DNA of 64,000 nt, from positions 318,501 through 382,500 of the forward strand of contig NZ_CP023317.1 of NCBI RefSeq assembly GCF_009497655.1, read 5' to 3'. Below, piece after piece: positions 35,574 through 43,722 of the stretch. Origin of the DNA: Priestia megaterium. Lineage in GTDB: Bacteria; Bacillota; Bacilli; Bacillales; Bacillaceae_H. A program made the translations under genes and the position numbers. The stretch's first letter is position 1. Each line of letters starts with the position of its first letter. The notes under the pieces are model-generated. The model searched no databases and had not been told where the DNA came from. It saw only the letters and a list, made by a program, of their open reading frames with translations.

Positions 35574-36923
35574 ATGGACTCAATGTTTTTGAAAGGGCTT
35601 ACAGGTAAAGTGGTAACGCCGAAAGACCCCATTTATGAGGAAGCTCGTCAGGAATGGAATCGCGCTATTGATAAATTTCCGCTTGTGATTGTGTACTGTG
35701 AAAAAAAGCAGGATGTTGTAAATGCGATCCACTGGGCACGTAAGCATCGTGTAGAGATTCGGATTTGATCTGGCGGTCATCATTATGAAGGGTATTCTAC
35801 AGGTGACTGTGTTTTAGTCATTGATATTAGTCGGTTAAACGCGTTGAAGTTGGATAGGAAACGGAACATCTTAAAGGTGGAAGCGGGAGCAAAGAATACG
35901 GAAGTGTATGATTTCATCGGTTCGAACGGATATGTGTTTCCAGGAGGAACGTGTCCGACTGTTGGTGTATCAGGCTTTACGCTCGGAGGCGGCTGGGGGC
36001 TTTCGAGCAGACTTTACGGATTAGGGTGTGACAGCTTGATGGAGCTAGAATTGGTCAATTATGAAGGAAAGCTCATTAAGGCAAACCAATCGTGTAACGC
36101 TGATCTTTTTTGGGCATGCCGAGGTGCCGGTGGCGGTAATTTTGGCGTTGTAGTAAGCATGACGTTTCAGCTTCCAAAGCCAGCGAACCGCTCTGTGACG
36201 CTCGTTCGGTTCTTTTATGTAGGTACTACAAAGGAAAAACAGGCACAAGTGATGAATATATGGCAAAACTGGCTGCCTGAACTGGACAAACGTATGACGC
36301 TAGTTGCCAGTTTTTATAATGCAGAAGGAGAAGGATTGGGCATATTTGCGAACGGCTTCTTTTACGGATCTCCAGAAAGAGCTCGAAAGATCTTGCAGCC
36401 TTTTGCAGAGGTGGAGGGGTTCCGAGTCGAGCTAGAGTCATTATCTTTTCTTGAAGCGGTACAAAAGATAGAAGCAACCTATCCTCCGTCTGAAAAATTT
36501 AAGTCAACGGGAAGATTTGTGCAAAGAAGTTATTCAGTTGGCGAGCTTGAAAATCTTGCAGATCTCATACAGCGTCCAGCGGAAGGGTCCGTTTACGCCG
36601 CGATTTCTTTTTATGCACTAGGAGGAGAAATTCGCAGTGTTGGTAAAAGAGAAACAGCCTTCTTTTACAGAAACTCCAGATATATTCTGGGCTTTCAATC
36701 CGTGTGGACAGACGATGCGTTTGCAAGCGCAAACAGAGAATGGCTTCGCAAGCGATTTGAATATATTAAAAGTATTACGGTAGGTTCCTATGTGAATTTC
36801 CCTATCAGCAACCTTAGAAACTATGAGCGTGAGTATTTTGGAGACAACGCAGAGCGGTTAGAAAGAGTAAATAAAAAGTACGATCCATTTAACGTATTTA
36901 GGTTTCCGCAGGGACTCAGGTAG
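35574..36923 (+). pseudogene. FAD-linked oxidoreductase (berberine-bridge type) broken by one in-frame stop
   Basis: One continuous frame of 450 codons interrupted only by TGA at 35766. The first part reads KGLTGKVVTPKDPIYEEARQ and ends at KHRVEIRI. After the stop it resumes as SGGHHYEGYSTGD, the FAD-attachment motif normally written RSGGH, so the stop replaces a conserved Arg (CGA to TGA, one change). The rest is intact: GGGWGLSSRLYGLGCDSL, FWACRGAGGGNFGVV and the C-terminal NFPISNLRNYEREYFGDN and KYDPFNVFRFPQGL. These are typical of FAD_binding_4/BBE sugar or alkaloid-type oxidases. Probably a recent pseudogene or a sequencing error. Confidence 0.88.
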
Positions 36924-36965
36924 CATGTAGAAAAGGATACTAAGTTGACGATTGAACCTGTTTCA

Positions 36966-36988
36966 TTACCTTCTTTCGAAGAAGGTAA
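36966..36988. repeat. 10-bp perfect inverted repeat
   Basis: TTACCTTCTT and its complement are separated by TCG, with no T run. It lies between the broken oxidase gene and the permease promoter. It could be a weak terminator or an operator. Confidence 0.5.
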
Positions 36989-37011
36989 ATAAATGAAAGT
37001 CATCTTTCTTG

Positions 37012-37040
37012 TTGACAAAGCATCCAACTGGTATTAGAAT
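37012..37040 (+). promoter_or_regulatory. promoter of the glycine riboswitch-permease transcript
   Basis: TTGACA, 17 bases, TAGAAT: a near-consensus vegetative promoter, placing the transcript start near 37047. Confidence 0.8.
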
Positions 37041-37099
37041 AAACAACTATTCGACAGTCATTATCTTGATCGAAAAATTTAATACGTAGAAAGCTATGA

Positions 37100-37298
37100 T
37101 TGCTATGGATCACACTATAGCAGGAGCAGCTTCTGGAGAGATCGCGATAGTTTCGCGACGCCGAAGGGTTCACAATCTCAGGCAAAAGGACAGAAGAGTA
37201 CCGGATATTTATTTGGTATGTTACTAATTGGTAGCATGTACCATAATATTTGTTATTCTTATGACCATGAGATTGGAGCGCATCCAATCTCTTTTTTT
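37100..37298 (+). promoter_or_regulatory. glycine riboswitch with transcription terminator
   Basis: The aptamer core is at about 37130-37197: CTTCTGGAGAGA, a GC-rich hairpin, CGCCGAAGGG, AATCTCAGGCAAAAGGACAG, with CTTCTG/CAGAAG as P1. A hairpin lies before it (TGCTAT with ATAGCA) and another after it (GGTATGTTAC against GTAGCATGTACC, with bulges), so it is a single aptamer with flanking helper stems. GAGATTGG/CCAATCTC with seven T (37269-37298) is the expression platform. It controls the amino acid permease that follows. Confidence 0.92.
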
Positions 37299-37362
37299 AT
37301 TGGACTTTATTTTGTAGTTCGCACGATCGTATCAAAGGTTTTATTGTTAGGAGGAGTTAGAG

Positions 37363-38706
37363 TTGGAACAACGAGAATTAAAGAGGGATTTATCCAATCG
37401 TCATGTTCAGCTAATCGCGATTGGAGGAACCATTGGGACGGGATTATTTTTAGGTTCTGGTAAAGCCATACAGCTTGCAGGTCCCTCTATCATCTTTGCT
37501 TATTTAATTGTGGGTATTGCGCTTTTCTTTGTGATGAGAGCGCTAGGAGAACTACTGCTGTCTAAAGCAGGTTATCAATCGTTAACAGATATTGCTGAAG
37601 AGTATCTTGGACCATGGGCTTCATTTGTCACAGGGTGGACGTACTGGTTTTGCTGGATCATGACAGCTATGGCTGATGTGATTGCCGTTGGCGTATATGT
37701 GAAATATTGGTTCAATATTCCTCAGTGGATTCCTGCACTTATTTGTGTAATCATTTTATTAGGACTTAACTTATTAACCGTAAAATTATTTGGAGAATTA
37801 GAGTTTTGGTTTGCTTTAATAAAGGTTATTACGATTCTTGCGTTAATTGTTATTGGCGTTATTTTACTGGTAATCGGATTTAAAACAGATGCAGGATCCG
37901 TTACGGTTCAAAATCTTTGGAATCATGGAGGACTGTTTCCAAACGGTGTTTCAGGTTTCTTACTTTCATTCCAAATGGTTATTTTCGCATACGTCGGGGT
38001 TGAATTGGTTGGGGTATCGGCAGCAGAAACATCAAATCCCCAAAAAAATATTCCATCGGCCATTAATAAAATTCCGCTGCGAATCTTATTTTTCTATGTT
38101 GGAGCGCTTATCGTCCTTTTATTTATTAACCCGTGGATGGAATTGAATGCAGCAGAAAGCCCATTTGTTAAAACCTTTAGTTTAGTCGGAATTCCGCTTG
38201 CTGCTGGAATTATTAATTTTGTTGTATTAACTTCAGCCGCTTCTGCTTGTAATAGCGGAATGTTTTCAACGAGCCGTATCTTATATAACTTAAGTAAAAA
38301 TGACCAAGGGCCATCTACGTTTGCAAAACTGAACAAAAACCACGTACCAAGCAACGGATTGTTTGTATCTACGCTGGTTATCTCGGCGGGAGCTTTGTTA
38401 AGCAAACTGATACCAGATCAAGCTTTTGGCATCGTAACAACCATCAGCGCTATTTGTTTCATTTGGGTGTGGAGTATCATTTTGATTTGCCATCTAAGAT
38501 ATAAAAAAACACGTCCGCAGCTGCATGCAGCATCAACATTCAAAGCACCGTTAACACCATTTATAAACTATGTTGTGCTAGCGTTGTTTGCAGTGATTCT
38601 TATTATTATGCTGTTTTCTGATGCGACGCGCCCAGCCTTATTGTTGACACCCGTTTGGTTTATTCTCTTATTTGGTTTTTACGGGGCTAGAAGGAAGAAG
38701 AAATAG
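37363..38706 (+). CDS. amino acid permease (CycA/AAT family), probable glycine/alanine/serine transporter
   Basis: 447 residues with twelve hydrophobic segments. The N-terminal signature RHVQLIAIGGTIGTGLFLGSG is that of the amino acid transporter family and closest in style to CycA (D-serine/D-alanine/glycine). TTG start, with AGGAGG eight bases upstream. The glycine riboswitch in its leader is strong evidence that glycine is a substrate. A charged C terminus (RRKKK) ends the protein. Confidence 0.9.
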   Translation: MEQRELKRDLSNRHVQLIAIGGTIGTGLFLGSGKAIQLAGPSIIFAYLIVGIALFFVMRALGELLLSKAGYQSLTDIAEEYLGPWASFVTGWTYWFCWIMTAMADVIAVGVYVKYWFNIPQWIPALICVIILLGLNLLTVKLFGELEFWFALIKVITILALIVIGVILLVIGFKTDAGSVTVQNLWNHGGLFPNGVSGFLLSFQMVIFAYVGVELVGVSAAETSNPQKNIPSAINKIPLRILFFYVGALIVLLFINPWMELNAAESPFVKTFSLVGIPLAAGIINFVVLTSAASACNSGMFSTSRILYNLSKNDQGPSTFAKLNKNHVPSNGLFVSTLVISAGALLSKLIPDQAFGIVTTISAICFIWVWSIILICHLRYKKTRPQLHAASTFKAPLTPFINYVVLALFAVILIIMLFSDATRPALLLTPVWFILLFGFYGARRKKK

Positions 38707-38714
38707 TAAATGGG

Positions 38715-38745
38715 TGACCTCATCATTTCGTGATGGGGTCTTTTT
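38715..38745 (+). terminator. terminator after the permease gene
   Basis: GACCTCATCA pairs with TGATGGGGTC (one wobble) around five bases, then five T. Confidence 0.8.
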
Positions 38746-38935
38746 ATTGGAAGATAAATAATTGATTTCTACTGTATGAAGAAAATGCAGTGAAAAAGCT
38801 CATAGTTTTCTGATAGTAATGTAGAACCAAATGCTTTTCTTCTATGTCTAAAGGTGGAATTCTATCATTTACATGGAAAAGTTTTCATTTTGCAGTACAA
38901 TGGAGGTAGACTTCATTGAATTAAGGTGAACAAAC

Positions 38936-41077
38936 ATGAAATGGTTTAAATCTCATACGTTTTGGAAAATCTTCACGATTAATGTGCTTCTTATTTGTAC
39001 CGTACTGACGCTAATGTTTATAGTTTCAAGAGTGATGCTGCCTAATATTTCTCAAGATCAATATCGACAGGTAACTGATAAAACCGTCAAGAGAATGAAA
39101 GAGCAAATTAACATCGTTATTAAAGATATTTGGAGCTTGGGCGACGAGGTACAGCAAGATCCTATTTTTTTATCAGATGATGAACAAGAGATAGACAAAG
39201 AACTGCAGAAAATAGTTAATATTTCACCGTATATCGATAGCGGAACCATTTTTAATACAAAAGGGTATGTGGAGCATTATTACCCAGATGATTTAAAGAG
39301 TATGAAGCACGTGAACTTAAGTAAAAGAAAATATTTTCAAGAAGCGCTGCGAACTAAAAAAATATATTTAAGCGATGTCGTTTCAGCAGACACAAAGCAT
39401 TACATTGTGGTGATGGCAATTCCTATTTTGGATGAGCAGCAAAATGTAAAAAAAGTTATAAATTTAGCGCTGCGCATTGAAGAAAATAAAAGCTTTCAAT
39501 CCATTTTTCAAACGTTCGATATAGGAGAGAACGGCTATACGTTTATTGTAGACCGCAATGGTAGAATTATTTCACACCCTGAGAAACAGAGAATCGGTGA
39601 AAATGCCAGGGAAAATGAAATCGTTCAGGAAACGATGAATCATAAATCAGGATATCAGCGCGTTGTGAACACCGAAGGTAAGTACTTCTTTGCGTCATTT
39701 GAATATATTCCTGTTTTGGATTGGGGAATTGTCGCTGAATTACCCGTTGAAGAAATTTACAGGCCTTATGAAACGTTTGAAAAAACGCTTTGGACCGTTT
39801 CAGGTATTACAATTTTACTACTTTCTTTTTTTACTGCGTTATATGCAAGGCAAATTGTGAATCCTATTCGTAAACTATATGAATTGGCGGGACAAGTAGC
39901 TCGCGGGAATTTTAATCAAAAAATTCCGGAACGAGAAATTGAGCGGGGGGAAATCGGTACTTTATCTAAACAGTTTAATGAAATGATTAGCTATATACGC
40001 CATTCTAAAGCAAATTTACAGCAAAAAGAAAATCAGCTGCAGGAACAAAAAACGTTTTTAAGACAAGTCATTGACATTAATCCAAGCTATATTTATGCCA
40101 TTAATCAAAAAAGGGAGTTCATTCTTGTTAATGAATCTTTTGCGATGCTGCTAGGTGAAAAATCTGATGACTTGATTGGACAACCAATTGATAAATATCA
40201 ATTCAACCTTCAATCAGATCTTTTATATAAAGGGACGTTTTCAAACTGTACGCAAAAAGGGATGGTATTAGAAGAACAGTTTAAAGATTCGAAAGGAAAC
40301 CGGCGCTGGGTCGAAACAGCAAAACTTCCTATTATGAATGAAAAACAGGAAGTGATTCAAATGCTGTGCGTATCGACAGATATTACGGAGCGTAAAAAAG
40401 CAGAAGAGAAGCTTAGAACTTCTGAGAAGCTTGCCGTTGTAGGAGAACTTGCAGCTGGAGTTGCTCACGAGATCAAAAATCCTTTGACTTCTTTAAAAGG
40501 TTTTGTTCACTTATTAAAAGAACAAAATCCCAAAGATGCTTTGTATATAGATATCATGGAAACTGAATTAGAACGAATGAATGGAATCGTAGAAGAATTT
40601 TTGATGTTAGGAAAACCTCAGGTTATGAATGTTGAACCCTTGAATATGCAAGCGCTTGTTCAAGAAGTGTGCTCGCTTCTTGAACCTGAAGCAGTAGAAA
40701 AAAAGGTAGCTTTCATATTTGAAAGGGATGAGCAATTACCGCAGGTATATGGAGATAAAAATCAGTTAAAACAAGTATTTATTAATATTATTAAAAACTC
40801 TATCGAAGCAATGCCTGAAGGAGGGGGTATTCATATTACGATTAAAGCAAAAGAAAACCACCTTTGGCTGCAGCTTGCTGATGAAGGGCAAGGTATTCCT
40901 CCTGAACGGTTAGCGAAGATAGGTGAGCCTTTTTATAGTACAAAAGAAAAAGGTACAGGTTTAGGGCTGATGGTCAGCTATCGGATTATTAAAGCTCATC
41001 ATGCGCAGATGACATTTTCTAGTCAGTTAAATCAAGGAACAAGTGTGGATATATTGTTTCCAATCATAAAAAAGTAG
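38936..41077 (+). CDS. membrane sensor histidine kinase (orphan, sporulation-kinase-like)
   Basis: 713 residues. TM1 at about 12-34, an extracytoplasmic double-Cache-like domain (about 40-280; GYTFIVDRNGRIISHP), TM2 at about 283-303, HAMP (NPIRKLYELAGQVARGNF), and a PAS domain (about 375-490). HisKA carries phospho-His511 in GVAHEIKNPLTSLKGFVHLL, and HATPase_c has NIIKNSIEAMPEGGG, DEGQGIPPE and GTGLGLMVSYRII. No response regulator gene is adjacent. The H-box is like that of the KinB/KinC/KinD kinases that feed the Spo0 phosphorelay, so that role is a reasonable inference. Confidence 0.9.
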   Translation: MKWFKSHTFWKIFTINVLLICTVLTLMFIVSRVMLPNISQDQYRQVTDKTVKRMKEQINIVIKDIWSLGDEVQQDPIFLSDDEQEIDKELQKIVNISPYIDSGTIFNTKGYVEHYYPDDLKSMKHVNLSKRKYFQEALRTKKIYLSDVVSADTKHYIVVMAIPILDEQQNVKKVINLALRIEENKSFQSIFQTFDIGENGYTFIVDRNGRIISHPEKQRIGENARENEIVQETMNHKSGYQRVVNTEGKYFFASFEYIPVLDWGIVAELPVEEIYRPYETFEKTLWTVSGITILLLSFFTALYARQIVNPIRKLYELAGQVARGNFNQKIPEREIERGEIGTLSKQFNEMISYIRHSKANLQQKENQLQEQKTFLRQVIDINPSYIYAINQKREFILVNESFAMLLGEKSDDLIGQPIDKYQFNLQSDLLYKGTFSNCTQKGMVLEEQFKDSKGNRRWVETAKLPIMNEKQEVIQMLCVSTDITERKKAEEKLRTSEKLAVVGELAAGVAHEIKNPLTSLKGFVHLLKEQNPKDALYIDIMETELERMNGIVEEFLMLGKPQVMNVEPLNMQALVQEVCSLLEPEAVEKKVAFIFERDEQLPQVYGDKNQLKQVFINIIKNSIEAMPEGGGIHITIKAKENHLWLQLADEGQGIPPERLAKIGEPFYSTKEKGTGLGLMVSYRIIKAHHAQMTFSSQLNQGTSVDILFPIIKK

Positions 41078-41100
41078 GGGAAGTTCCCCTACTTTTTATT
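41070..41100 (+). terminator. terminator overlapping the kinase stop
   Basis: AAAAGTAGGGGAA pairs with TTCCCCTACTTTT around one base; the T-rich tail continues. Confidence 0.85.
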
Positions 41101-41162
41101 ATTATACTTATAATATATCAAAAGCTTTCATGTTACTAAAACAAACGAAAGTGCTAAAGAAG

Positions 41163-41357
41163 ATATCCACAGGTTAACAAGAAGTTAACTGCTGAATTGT
41201 ATAGGATATTCACAACTTTATCCACATTATTCACATTTTTTCAGAAAATTTACATAAAAATTACCCACTGTTATTTCAAGTTATGAAAGCGGTAATATAC
41301 ATATCTGATAAAGTTATGCACATTATCCACATAATTGTGGGTAAACTTTGTGGATAT
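41163..41357. other. DnaA-box cluster outside the origin
   Basis: Nine DnaA-box-like 9-mers in 195 bp. TTATCCACA is exact at 41218 and 41323. One-mismatch forms are at 41163 (ATATCCACA), 41227 (TTATTCACA), 41314 (TTATGCACA), and on the minus strand at 41336 (TTACCCACA) and 41349 (ATATCCACA). Weaker forms are at 41206 and 41261. Boxes 41218/41227 and 41314/41323 abut directly. The whole gap 41101-41421 lies between two terminators and holds no gene. Confidence 0.82.
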
Positions 41358-41421
41358 AGTAAAGTATTAAAAAATCGTAAATCATACGCATGAAATCTTT
41401 GCGTTATTATCTTTACATAAT

Positions 41422-41462
41422 ATAAAACGTCCTTCCGATACACAGTGTACAGAAAGGACGTT
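41422..41462 (-). terminator. terminator after yfhE
   Basis: On the minus strand AACGTCCTT pairs with AAGGACGTT, with further inner pairs, followed by TTTATATT. Confidence 0.75.
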
Positions 41463-41500
41463 GGGATGATCAAGCGTTGGATAGAGATGTTTTGCCTCAC

Positions 41501-41617
41501 TTATTTTTTCGTGTAGCCGCCTGCACGGTCTGCTTTTTTAAACTCGCGGCCGTAATAGATTTCTTGAGCGCTACTTAACGTATTTTTTGCGTTTTCTTTT
41601 CGTTTTTTTTCAGACAT
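41501..41617 (-). CDS. yfhE: YfhE-like small protein
   Basis: 38 residues: MSEKKRKENAKNTLSSAQ, then EIYYGREFKKADRAGGYTKK. Hydrophilic and basic, like the YfhE family of Bacillus, and it stands in the right place before the yfhF-recX block. GGAGG lies on the minus strand ahead of the ATG. Function unknown. Confidence 0.78.
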   Translation of the reverse strand: MSEKKRKENAKNTLSSAQEIYYGREFKKADRAGGYTKK

Positions 41618-41718
41618 AAAAAAACCTCCAATTAACGTTTTTCGATCATGCTACTTATTTTTTCCAGAATCTCTCGTTTTTAATCATAAAAAAAGCTCCC
41701 CGTGTAACGGAGAGACTC

Positions 41719-42279
41719 TTACGCTTCTTTAAGCTGGTGATCTTCTTGAACGTCTTGTTCGTGACGCAGGTAGTATAATGTATACAAGTCTTTTGGAATT
41801 TCGTATAAATCATATACGTCTTCATGTTGATTAATTTCATCGTATAAAGCTTTGTGTGTTTCATTCGCAAGTACTGCATAAGGCAGTTTTTCGGCAGCCT
41901 TAATAGACCTGATGTTGATTTTGCGGATTCGCATAAAAATTCGCTCTATATTTAACTCAAAGAACAGTTCATTAAAGAACGCTTCTTTTGCAATTTGATT
42001 ATATCCTTTTCCATGAAACGGTTTGCCAAGCCAAGTGCCTAAAAAACCAGCTTGATCCTGTACATCAAATAAATTAATGGTGCCGATAGGGTTACCCCAT
42101 TCATCTAAAATCGTGCGAGAAATAATTTCTCCATGATCTTCTGCTTCCATCGTTTGTTTAGTCACAAATAAAAATTCTTCATAGGAATGGGCTTTATGAC
42201 GAACAAAAGGGAAGACATCAGGATGTACCATGAGTTCGTATAGAGATTGACAGTCATTTAGGTCACGTTTTTTTAACAT
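41719..42279 (-). CDS. GNAT family N-acetyltransferase (RimJ/RimL-like)
   Basis: 186 residues of the GNAT fold. The acetyl-CoA site is around GTWLGKPFHGKGYNQIAKEAF, preceded by the strand GNPIGTINLFDVQD. RIFMRIRKINIRSIKAAEKL is the usual RimJ/L-type C-terminal region. The start at MLKKRDLNDCQ has GGAGGG seven bases upstream; the longer in-frame start at 42318 would lie inside the leader RNA structure. The acceptor substrate is unknown. Translation appears to be gated by the structured leader. Confidence 0.85.
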   Translation of the reverse strand: MLKKRDLNDCQSLYELMVHPDVFPFVRHKAHSYEEFLFVTKQTMEAEDHGEIISRTILDEWGNPIGTINLFDVQDQAGFLGTWLGKPFHGKGYNQIAKEAFFNELFFELNIERIFMRIRKINIRSIKAAEKLPYAVLANETHKALYDEINQHEDVYDLYEIPKDLYTLYYLRHEQDVQEDHQLKEA

Positions 42280-42286
42280 AACTTTT

Positions 42287-42420
42287 CCCTCCTGATCGAG
42301 GGTATATACAGACTCCAATCAAGTCCCCACCCTCGAAATTTTTTAATAATTAAAAAAATTTCGGGGTGGGAATCGAACCCACTAGAACCAGTTACCTGGT
42401 GGCGCACCATTTGCCTTCCC
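42287..42420 (-). promoter_or_regulatory. switch-like structured leader of the GNAT gene, unrecognised class
   Basis: Minus-strand elements in order: GGTGCGCCACC hairpin (42408-42398); ACCAG-GTAA-CTGGT hairpin (42400-42387), overlapping the first; GTGGG-TTCGATT-CCCAC hairpin (42382-42366), like a tRNA T arm. A large stem (42370-42325, 18 bp with one bulge) reuses the CCCAC. TCGAGGGT of that stem (42336-42329) is an exact 8-base complement of ACCCTCGA (42303-42296), which in turn contains the CCCTC that pairs with GAGGG of the ribosome site (42291-42287). Each pairing excludes the next, which is how a translational switch is wired. Confidence 0.6.
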
Positions 42421-42449
42421 ATTACAAGTCAACAAACATAAAAAGTCAA
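42421..42449 (-). promoter_or_regulatory. promoter of the GNAT leader RNA
   Basis: On the minus strand TTGACT, 17 bases, TGTAAT. Transcription would start near 42414, just before the first leader hairpin. Confidence 0.65.
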
Positions 42450-42534
42450 CGTGTGATGTTTATGCTTTTGTGAAATTCACATGCTTCTAAACGTATCATA
42501 CTAAAAAAAATAAAAAAAGAAAATAGGTAAAATG

Positions 42535-43662
42535 TTAATTTTTTTTAAATAATATTTTACCATCTATCATGGTGAAAATAGGCTTTGCTAAGTAGTGAAA
42601 GGGATGATGGCTCCATAGCACTAAATCAGCGTCTTTTCCTGCTTCGATACTGCCGATTCGATGATCAATACGGAGATTCCGAGCAGCAGTAATCGTGATG
42701 CCTTCTAATGCTTTTTGCTCTTCGAGTCCTTCACGTACGGCAATGGATGCGCAAATATTTAAATACTGAATAGGCGTATAAGGATGGTCCGTTGTAATGG
42801 AAACTTCTACTCCTTCATTGCAAAGAGCTTGATAGGTTTTCCACGTTTTATTCTTAAGTTCAACCTTTGAGCGGCGTGTTAAAGTTGGACCTACGCTCAC
42901 TTTTAAATTTCTTCCACCCAGCTCTTTAGCAATTAAATGGCCTTCTGTACAGTGCTCAATACGGACGTCTAAATGAAATTCATCTGCTAAGCGAAGAGCT
43001 GATAGAATATCATCGGCTCTATGAGCATGAATCCGAACTGGAATTTCTCTATTCAGTGCTTGAGTGAGAGGTTTGATGCGCAAATCATCTTTGTTGTCAC
43101 TGCTTGCTGCGTGATAAAAGGCTTCTCGCAGCATCCCCATAATACCCATTCGCGTAATCGATTCTTTATTGCCGTGGCTGTGAATTCGTTTTGGATTTTC
43201 TCCTAGCGCAATCTTAAGTCCAGCTGTCTCTTGAATTAACATTTGAGAAATGCTTGTTCCAGCTGTTTTAATAACGGAAGTTGTGCCTCCAATCACATTT
43301 GCACTTCCTGGCATAATGTGTACAGACGTAATACCCGCTTCAATGGCATCTTTAAACCCAGGATCTAAAGGATGTACACTGTCAAAAGCTCGGATATGTG
43401 GAGTCATAGGTTCAATGGTTTCGTTAGCATCATTCCCGGCCCAGCCGGTTCCTTCATCATATAATCCTAGATGTGTATGAACATCAATAAATCCAGGGAA
43501 TAAATAACGCTGTTTGCAGTCAATGACTTCTACTCGAAGAGGTGGCTGCAAGTTTGGCCCAATTAAAACAATTTTTCCATCTTGAATGAGCACATCACTA
43601 TTATAAATAGGTTTTGACGTAATAGGATAGAGCGTTGCATTTTTTAAGAGAATGGTTTTCAT
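42535..43662 (-). CDS. amidohydrolase (imidazolonepropionase/dihydroorotase-like)
   Basis: 375 residues of the metal-dependent amidohydrolase superfamily. The metal motif is FPGFIDVHTHLG, with later ligands in IHAHRAD and IEHCTEGH and the Asp in SITTDHPYTP. The C-terminal RIGSIEAGKDADLVLW is typical. The start at MKTILLKNATL follows TAGGAG. The substrate is unknown. It lies upstream of the GNAT gene on the same strand without a clear terminator between them, but the GNAT leader has its own promoter. Confidence 0.85.
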   Translation of the reverse strand: MKTILLKNATLYPITSKPIYNSDVLIQDGKIVLIGPNLQPPLRVEVIDCKQRYLFPGFIDVHTHLGLYDEGTGWAGNDANETIEPMTPHIRAFDSVHPLDPGFKDAIEAGITSVHIMPGSANVIGGTTSVIKTAGTSISQMLIQETAGLKIALGENPKRIHSHGNKESITRMGIMGMLREAFYHAASSDNKDDLRIKPLTQALNREIPVRIHAHRADDILSALRLADEFHLDVRIEHCTEGHLIAKELGGRNLKVSVGPTLTRRSKVELKNKTWKTYQALCNEGVEVSITTDHPYTPIQYLNICASIAVREGLEEQKALEGITITAARNLRIDHRIGSIEAGKDADLVLWSHHPFHYLAKPIFTMIDGKILFKKN

Positions 43663-43722
43663 AAAGTTACTCCTATCTATCGGCAGCTTAGTCACCTGTT
43701 TTAGGGAAATAACAGAAAATAA

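Noticed and set aside
35392..35592. 66-residue reading frame before the broken oxidase
   Set aside because: No ribosome site, overlaps the oxidase start, sequence not protein-like.
35766..35768. TGA as selenocysteine or programmed readthrough
   Set aside because: The replaced residue is a conserved Arg, not Cys. No stem-loop typical of a selenocysteine signal follows, and a CGA to TGA change is the simplest explanation.
41163..41357. Replication origin
   Set aside because: No dnaA/dnaN genes, no strongly AT-rich 13-mer unwinding block next to the boxes, and ordinary yfh genes on one side.
42361..42420. Possible tRNA gene on the minus strand (T-arm-like GGTTCGATTCCCAC)
   Set aside because: No acceptor stem partner, no anticodon arm and no CCA. 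The T-arm look fits better as one hairpin of the GNAT leader.
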